Shown here: positions 37,650-41,645 of the stretch, piece after piece | How positions within the stretch are numbered: the first letter of the stretch is position 1 | How the letters are laid out: the number at the start of each line of letters is the position of its first letter | DNA from: DATHVR01 sp035461175 | GTDB taxonomy: Bacteria > Actinomycetota > Acidimicrobiia > Spongiisociales > ZC4RG35 | DNA length: 41,645 bases | Assembly: GCA_035461175.1 (NCBI GenBank) | Contig: DATHVR010000010.1 | Span: forward strand, 1 to 41,645 | Reading direction: 5' to 3' | Notes under the pieces: generated by a model | Told to the model about the DNA's origin: nothing | Databases searched by the model: none | The model's input: the letters and a program-made list of their open reading frames with translations, nothing else | Program-made: the position numbers and the translations under genes

Positions 37650-38435
37650 TCAGGCCGACTTCTGGGACTTGGTCGCCTCGACGGAGGCCTTGAGGGCTTC
37701 GAGCAGGTCGACGACCTTGGTGGGCTCGGCGGTCTCGGGGGCGACGATCTCTTCGCCCGCCACCTTCTTGGCGGCGGCCTCCTCGATCGCCTCCCGGGAG
37801 ACGTCGACGTAGTCGGCCGGTTCGAACTCGCGGGTGAGGTTCTCGATCAGGCTTTCCGCCATGGCGATCTCCTCCTTGCGGACCTCGACGTCGCCCTCGA
37901 GTTCCTCGAATTCGGCCGCCCGGATCTCGTCGGGCCAAAACATCGTCTCCATCACCAGGACGCCATCTTTGGAGCGGAGCACGGCCAGGTGTTGCTTGTC
38001 CCGGATCGCCACCTTGGCCACGCCCACCACCCCCTTCTCCTCGATCGCCTGCTGGAAGATCCGGTAGGCCTTGAGGCCGGACTGCTCGGGTGCCAGGTAG
38101 TAGGACTTCTGGTACATGATCGGGTCGATCTCGGACTCGTCGACGAACTGGATCACGTCGACGAGCCTGCCGCTACCGCCCGGGGTGGCCGCCTCGAGCT
38201 CCTCATCTGTGAAGACCACATATCGGCCCTTTTCGAACTCGTAGCCCTTGACGATGTCGTCCCACTCCACTTCCTTGCCGTCGACCTCGGCCACCCGCTT
38301 GTAGCGGATGGGGGAGTGGTCGTCCTTGCGGAGCTGCTTGAAGCTGGGGCTGCGGTTCTCGGTGGCCGAGTACATGCCCACCGGGATCGAGACCAGCCCG
38401 AAGCTGATGGCGCCCTTCCAGATTGAACGAGGCAT
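37650..38435 (-). CDS. ku: Non-homologous end-joining protein Ku
   Basis: A 261-residue bacterial Ku that binds broken DNA ends as a homodimer and recruits the ligase. MPRSIWKGAISFGLVSIPVGMY at the N-terminus, RYKRVAEVDGKEVEWDDIVKGYEF, SYYLAPEQSGLKAYRIFQQAIEE and ALKASVEATK at the C-terminus are typical. The ATG at 38435 follows TAAACT by 7 nt. It lies downstream of thrC, the place where thrB is often found in actinobacteria, and tail to tail with the ligase. Confidence 0.95.
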   Translation of the reverse strand: MPRSIWKGAISFGLVSIPVGMYSATENRSPSFKQLRKDDHSPIRYKRVAEVDGKEVEWDDIVKGYEFEKGRYVVFTDEELEAATPGGSGRLVDVIQFVDESEIDPIMYQKSYYLAPEQSGLKAYRIFQQAIEEKGVVGVAKVAIRDKQHLAVLRSKDGVLVMETMFWPDEIRAAEFEELEGDVEVRKEEIAMAESLIENLTREFEPADYVDVSREAIEEAAAKKVAGEEIVAPETAEPTKVVDLLEALKASVEATKSQKSA

Positions 38436-38442
38436 GCGGGAG

Positions 38443-38448
38443 AGTTTA
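38443..38448 (-). promoter_or_regulatory. Leaderless -10 box for ku
   Basis: TAAACT on the minus strand, then CTCCCGC and the ATG at 38435. It lies in the 28-bp gap after thrC, so ku has its own promoter. Confidence 0.6.
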
Positions 38449-38463
38449 CGGAAACCGGGGGCT

Positions 38464-39816
38464 CTACGTCCAGGTTTGTATCACCGAGTCGAGCACGTCG
38501 ACCAGCTGGTGCTGGTGGGGGGTGATGTGGGTCGTGCGTTCGGGACGCGTCATAATCGGGGCGAGCTCGGGAGGAAGATCCGGGTTTTCGCCCAGCGCTC
38601 GGGCAACGACGTCGCCGAACTTCGCCGGGTGGGCGGTAGCGACCACGACGGTGGGCTCCTGGATCTCGTCGGCCACGCCCCAGGCGACCGCGGTGTGGGG
38701 GTCGATGATCAGGCCGTGGCTCTCGTGGACCCGCCGGATCGTGTCGACGACCTTTTCATCGCTCTGCCACCCAGCCTCGTAGTCGGTCCGGATCCGGGCG
38801 AGGGTGGCCGGGTCGAGTGAGATCACTCCCTGAGTGGCCAGGCGCTCCTGGAGACCCATCACCCGGGCGGGATCCTCGTCGAGCGCCTCGAACAGATAGC
38901 GCTCGAGGTTGGAGGGGATTTGGATGTCCATGGCAGGGGCCACGGTCGGCTCCACCCTCCGCACCGCCAGCTTCCCGCTCCGAATCAGGTCCGCCAGACC
39001 GTGGTTGGCGTTGTTGGCGACCGTGAGGCCCCCGATGAGGGCGCCCATGCGGCGGGCGAGGTGGGCCGCCAGCACGTTGCCGAAGTTGCCGGTGGGAACG
39101 ACGAAGCGATGGTCGGGCACCGCCCCGGCGACGTGCACGTAGTAGGCGGCCTGGGCCATGATCCGGGCCCAGTTGATCGAGTTGATGGCACCGAGGGGGA
39201 AGCGGTCGCGGTGCTCGGAGAAGGCCTCCTTCACCATCCGCTGACAGTCGTCGAACGATCCTGCCACCGCCACCGTGTGGACGTTCGTGTCGGTGATCGT
39301 GGTCATCTGGCGACGCTGCACCTCCGAAACCGCTCCATCGGGGTAGAGGACGACGATGTCGATTCCCTCCCGGCCCCGGCAGGCCTCGATCGCCGCCGAC
39401 CCGGTATCACCACTGGTGGCGCCCAGGATCAACAGCCGCTCCCCGCTGCGGGCAAGGACCCGATCGAAGAGGGCGCCGACCAGTTGCAGGGCGTAGTCCT
39501 TGAACGAGAGGGTCGGGCCCCAGAACAGCTCCAGCAGGTGACGGTCGGGTCCGATCCGGCGCACGGGCGCCACCTCCGGATGGCGGAACGTCCCGTACAC
39601 ACGGTGACAGATCTCCTCCAGGTCTTCAGCAAGGGGGTCGGGGCGGATGAAGGGGGCGGCCACGGCCGCCACGGTGTCGGCAAAGGCGATGGCCGGCGCC
39701 GGGGCGGTGGGTAGTTCGGACGGAACGTACAGGCCGCCGTCGGGCGCCAGTCCTTCGATCAGGACCTGGGCGAATTCCCTTCCGGATACGCCGCCCCGGG
39801 TCGACCGGTACAGCAT
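38464..39816 (-). CDS. thrC: Threonine synthase
   Basis: A 450-residue PLP enzyme converting O-phosphohomoserine to threonine. The PLP lysine is in LSFKDYALQLVG and the phosphate loop in VPTGNFGNVLAAHLARRMG; LGATSGDTGSAAIEA and SINWARIMAQAAYYVHV are further family blocks. The long form (about 450 residues) is the ThrC class with an N-terminal extension. The ATG overlaps the hom stop by one base, so the two are coupled. No thrB follows. Confidence 0.94.
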   Translation of the reverse strand: MLYRSTRGGVSGREFAQVLIEGLAPDGGLYVPSELPTAPAPAIAFADTVAAVAAPFIRPDPLAEDLEEICHRVYGTFRHPEVAPVRRIGPDRHLLELFWGPTLSFKDYALQLVGALFDRVLARSGERLLILGATSGDTGSAAIEACRGREGIDIVVLYPDGAVSEVQRRQMTTITDTNVHTVAVAGSFDDCQRMVKEAFSEHRDRFPLGAINSINWARIMAQAAYYVHVAGAVPDHRFVVPTGNFGNVLAAHLARRMGALIGGLTVANNANHGLADLIRSGKLAVRRVEPTVAPAMDIQIPSNLERYLFEALDEDPARVMGLQERLATQGVISLDPATLARIRTDYEAGWQSDEKVVDTIRRVHESHGLIIDPHTAVAWGVADEIQEPTVVVATAHPAKFGDVVARALGENPDLPPELAPIMTRPERTTHITPHQHQLVDVLDSVIQTWT

Positions 39817-41093
39817 CAGGTGAGTTCGCCCACCACGCGGATCACGGCGGCGACCTGGCGCACCGAGGAGAGATCGGTGAGGCGGGCCACCGCTTTGGAA
39901 TGGGCCGATTCGGAGGCGGTGTGGGTGACCAGGAGCAGGGTGGCGTCTTCGCCCCGGCCTTCCTGCCAGACCGATCGGATCGAGACGCCGGCCTGGCCGA
40001 AGGCGTCGGCGATGGCGGCCAGAACTCCGGGAGCATCCTCGACCTCCAACCGGACATACTGGCTGGTGTCGACCTGACCGAAATCGGCTATCGCCCCCGC
40101 CCCTATCCGCACCCTGGGTGCCACCGGGGCATCGGCGAGCAACTCGCGGGCGGCGGTGACGACGTCGCCCAGGACGGCGGTGGCGGTGGGGTCGCCGCCT
40201 GCCCCGGGACCCGAGAAGAGCAACTCACCCAGCGCCGGACCTGACACGAAGACGGCGTTCTGGGCGCCGCGTATCGCCGCCAGCGGATGGCTGGCGGGGA
40301 CCAGCGAGGGGTGGACCCGGACACTGACGCCGGCACCGGTCGCTTCGGCGATGCCCAGCAGCTTGACGTCGTATCCGAGGCGTGAGGCGAAGGCGAGATC
40401 GATCGTGTCAATCCCCTCGATTCCCTCGGTATGGACCTGCTCGACCGGCACCCACACCCCGAAGGCGAGGCCGGCGAGGATCGTGGCCTTGGCGGCGGCG
40501 TCGGCCCCGGAAACGTCGGCGGTCGGGTCGGCTTCGGCGTATCCCAATCGCTGGGCTTCGGCCAGCACCTCGGAATAGGGCGAACCGGCCTGGGACATCT
40601 CGGTGAGGATGAAGTTGGTGGTGCCGTTGACGATCCCCATCACCGAGGTGATGCGTTCTCCGGCCAGGGATTCCGACAGCGGTCGGATGATCGGGATGCC
40701 TCCTCCCACGGCCGCTTCGAGCATCAGCGAGACCCCGTTGGCGGCGGCCTGCTCGAACAGCGACGGGCCCTGATCGGCGACCAGTTGCTTATTGGCCGTC
40801 ACCACCGGCTTGCCGGCGGCGAGTGCCCTGCGGACGAGCGCTCCAGCCGGCTCCAGGCCGCCCATGAGCTCGACCACCAGCTCGACCTTCGGGTCGTCCA
40901 CCACCTCTTCGGGGCGGTCGGTGGCGTACTCGCCCGGGAAGGGGCGGGACTTGTCCAGGTCCCGAACCGCCACCCTTATCAGGCGGAGGTCGAGGCCGGT
41001 CTTGGCGGCGATGACCTCGTGGTCGGCGAGGAGTTTTTGGGCCAGGCTGCCGCCGACCACACCACCACCGAGGATTCCGATTCCGACCTGCAT
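39816..41093 (-). CDS. hom: Homoserine dehydrogenase
   Basis: A 425-residue NAD(P)H-dependent enzyme of Thr/Met synthesis. It has GIGILGGGVVGGSLAQ for the cofactor, the catalytic NKQLVAD segment, GIVNGTTNFILTEM, EAQRLGYAEADPTADVSGADAAAKA, and a C-terminal ACT domain (about 350-420, RLEVEDAPGVLAAIADAFGQAGVSIRSV) for feedback by threonine. TAGCGT lies 9 nt upstream of the ATG at 41093. It is the first gene of a hom-thrC unit and divergent from tRNA-Arg. Confidence 0.94.
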   Translation of the reverse strand: MQVGIGILGGGVVGGSLAQKLLADHEVIAAKTGLDLRLIRVAVRDLDKSRPFPGEYATDRPEEVVDDPKVELVVELMGGLEPAGALVRRALAAGKPVVTANKQLVADQGPSLFEQAAANGVSLMLEAAVGGGIPIIRPLSESLAGERITSVMGIVNGTTNFILTEMSQAGSPYSEVLAEAQRLGYAEADPTADVSGADAAAKATILAGLAFGVWVPVEQVHTEGIEGIDTIDLAFASRLGYDVKLLGIAEATGAGVSVRVHPSLVPASHPLAAIRGAQNAVFVSGPALGELLFSGPGAGGDPTATAVLGDVVTAARELLADAPVAPRVRIGAGAIADFGQVDTSQYVRLEVEDAPGVLAAIADAFGQAGVSIRSVWQEGRGEDATLLLVTHTASESAHSKAVARLTDLSSVRQVAAVIRVVGELT

Positions 41094-41143
41094 GAGTCTG
41101 AAACGCTAGTCCCGAGGCATTCGGCCCCGGAACCGGCCCCCGA

Positions 41144-41149
41144 TACACT
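41144..41149 (+). promoter_or_regulatory. -10 box of tRNA-Arg
   Basis: TACACT lies 12 nt before the mature tRNA. TTCGGC (41120-41125) is a possible -35 box at an 18-nt spacer. Confidence 0.5.
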
Positions 41150-41161
41150 GAGCTTTCACCC

Positions 41162-41233
41162 GCTCCCGTAGCTCAGGGGATAGAGCACTGGTCTCCGGAA
41201 CCAGGTGCGGAGGTTCGAGTCCTCCCGGGAGCG
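41162..41233 (+). tRNA. tRNA-Arg (anticodon CCG)
   Basis: Acceptor GCTCCCG pairs with CGGGAGC, D-arm GCTC/GAGC, anticodon stem CTGGT/ACCAG around CTCCGGA with anticodon CCG, and T-arm GGAGG-TTCGAGT-CCTCC. The discriminator base G is at 41233. CCA is not encoded. It reads CGG. Repeats begin immediately after its last base. Confidence 0.95.
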
Positions 41234-41273
41234 CTGTGTTTTTGGTCGGGCGACTGTGTTGATGGTCGGGCGA
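41234..41273 (+). repeat. 20-bp tandem direct repeat after tRNA-Arg
   Basis: Two consecutive 20-bp units (41234-41253 and 41254-41273) start CTGTGTT and end GGTCGGGCGA, differing at two bases (TT versus GA after CTGTGTT). The first begins right after the tRNA. The second provides the outer left arm of the stem module at 41265. Confidence 0.75.
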
Positions 41274-41365
41274 CTTCGAGGCCCGCGCGTCGTGCCTGAG
41301 CCCGTTTTGGTCCGCGTCTCGTAGGTGTTCGAGGCGGAGCCTCGAACAGGCGCCGGTCGCCCGAC
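41265..41365. repeat. Structured stem module A
   Basis: The left arm is GTCGGGCGAC then TTCGAGGC (41265-41282). The right arm is GCCTCGAA (41339-41346), a 9-nt bulge CAGGCGCCG, then GTCGCCCGAC (41356-41365). Both helices pair perfectly, 8 and 10 bp, with the bulge only on the 3' side. A nested hairpin GTTCGAGGC-GGA-GCCTCGAAC (41327-41347) can compete with the inner helix. The intervening segment is 56 nt and has no ORF of note. See module B. Confidence 0.65.
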
Positions 41366-41385
41366 TGCTACCGCTCCGTGTCCTG

Positions 41386-41456
41386 CGGGCCGACTTCGGC
41401 GCATCTCAGTCTCGGACTGTGTTCACCGTTGCGCCGAACAGACGCCGGTCGGCCCG
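41386..41456. repeat. Structured stem module B (diverged homologue of module A)
   Basis: The left arm is CGGGCCGAC then TTCGGCGCA (41386-41403). The right arm is TGCGCCGAA (41430-41438), bulge CAGACGCCG, then GTCGGCCCG (41448-41456). Helices of 9 and 9 bp pair perfectly. The bulge differs from module A by one base, while several arm bases differ from A with matching changes on the partner arm. Confidence 0.65.
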
Positions 41457-41484
41457 TGTTGCCGCCTCATCGGAGGTGGTCCAA

Positions 41485-41538
41485 GCGTTTTTCCCGACAG
41501 AAATGCGCGCCATAGCGCGCAATTCTGTCGCGAAAAGC
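41485..41538. repeat. Dispersed palindrome, copy 3
   Basis: The left arm (41485-41510, ending CGACAGAAATGCGCGC), a 4-nt loop CATA and the right arm (41515-41538, starting GCGCGCAATTCTG) pair over about 22 bp with two mismatches and a small length difference at the outer end. The right half is identical to copies 1 and 2. It directly adjoins the heptad array. Confidence 0.85.
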
Positions 41539-41539
41539 A

Positions 41540-41602
41540 CTTCCGACTTCCGACTTCCGACTCACCGCTCACCGCTCACCACTCACCACTCACCACCTAC
41601 CA
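41540..41602 (+). repeat. Heptanucleotide repeat array, nine units
   Basis: Consecutive 7-bp units without spacers: CTTCCGA three times, CTCACCG twice, CTCACCA three times, CCTACCA once. Period and order match the five-unit array at 24602-24636. The block drifts from one sequence type to another while keeping the 7-bp period, as in heptameric STRR-like repeats. Confidence 0.85.
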
Positions 41603-41637
41603 CCTGGAAAACGGACCGGGTCGGGGGGCCCAGGTGG
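41600..41637. repeat. Short inverted repeat at the right edge
   Basis: CCACCTGG (41600-41607) and CCAGGTGG (41630-41637) are perfect reverse complements separated by 22 nt of G-rich sequence. The first arm overlaps the last heptads. It could be a terminator for a gene beyond the edge, but nothing further can be seen. Confidence 0.4.
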
Positions 41638-41645
41638 GATGCTTT

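Noticed and set aside
41094..41161. Threonine or methionine riboswitch upstream of hom
   Set aside because: Only 68 bp separate hom from tRNA-Arg, TAGCGT lies 9 nt before the hom ATG, and no long leader or aptamer-like structure fits.
41265..41456. Modules A and B as integron attC sites
   Set aside because: The bulged imperfect palindromes recall attC folding, but the R'/R'' boxes (GTTRRRY and RYYYAAC) are not found in register at the ends, and no cassette ORFs lie between the modules.
41540..41602. CRISPR array
   Set aside because: The units are 7 bp without spacers and drift in sequence; there are no 25-40 bp repeats and no cas genes.

Overview
The window is high-GC DNA from an actinobacterium, most plausibly an Acidimicrobiia-type lineage. 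This is an inference from gene content and promoter style; no search was run. Supporting markers are a WhiB-like Fe-S regulator, a DUF3107 protein, a TIGR04222-type membrane protein, a CGNR zinc-finger regulator, a Ku/ATP-dependent ligase pair, a SepX/GlpR-like cell-division membrane protein beside a MoeA/Glp homologue, and many leaderless start codons. Thirteen starts (one of them a leader peptide) have a TANNNT -10 box ending 6 or 7 nt before an ATG or GTG, and I used that pattern to correct several starts.

Layout. 1-135: edge of an IS481-like insertion sequence with the first 18 codons of its transposase, abutting one copy of a dispersed palindrome. 173-7137: an agmatinase-family ureohydrolase, a small membrane protein, an aldehyde dehydrogenase, a Tam-like methyltransferase, a fused flavin monooxygenase/Old Yellow Enzyme acting on an aryl-CoA, and a polyphosphate kinase 2. 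7285-12086: a tight operon of aldehyde dehydrogenase, class III aminotransferase, PuuB-like FAD oxidoreductase and a membrane protein, probably for amine or amino-aldehyde catabolism. 12079-19233: an RNase HI fused to a YpsA/SLOG-like domain, GNAT, CGNR regulator, two tiny genes behind a strong promoter, a thiamine-diphosphate lyase with an SRPBCC partner, a TIGR04222 membrane protein, UppP, a SAF-domain protein and an FmdB zinc ribbon.

19349-24315: UTP-glucose-1-phosphate uridylyltransferase, moeA/glp, moaC, glpR/sepX-like gene, a bacterial translin and an aldo/keto reductase. 24316-24630: tRNA-Ala framed by inverted heptad repeats and a large hairpin. 24631-28466: a BrkB/YihY membrane protein preceded by a leaderless 11-residue peptide, a lipoprotein metalloprotease, a DUF192-like protein, rsmI and an AbrB-type regulator. 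28566-33897: the housekeeping run tatD-rsmA-ispE-tRNA-Gln-glmU-prs-yjbQ, chained by stop/start overlaps. 33944-38435: a LysM protein with a G-rich minisatellite, DUF3107, WhiB, a GDPD, a YqeY-like protein and the ligase/Ku NHEJ pair. 38464-41093: hom-thrC. 41162-41233: tRNA-Arg.

The most unusual part is the 412 bp after tRNA-Arg. It has no gene but holds a 20-bp tandem repeat, two diverged stem modules whose arms covary around a shared 9-nt bulge, a third copy of the dispersed palindrome and a 63-bp array of 7-bp units. The heptad family also flanks tRNA-Ala, and the palindrome recurs at 136 and 3765, so intergenic spacers in this genome appear to be colonised by undescribed short repeats. 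All functional calls rest on motifs I could read, not on database hits.
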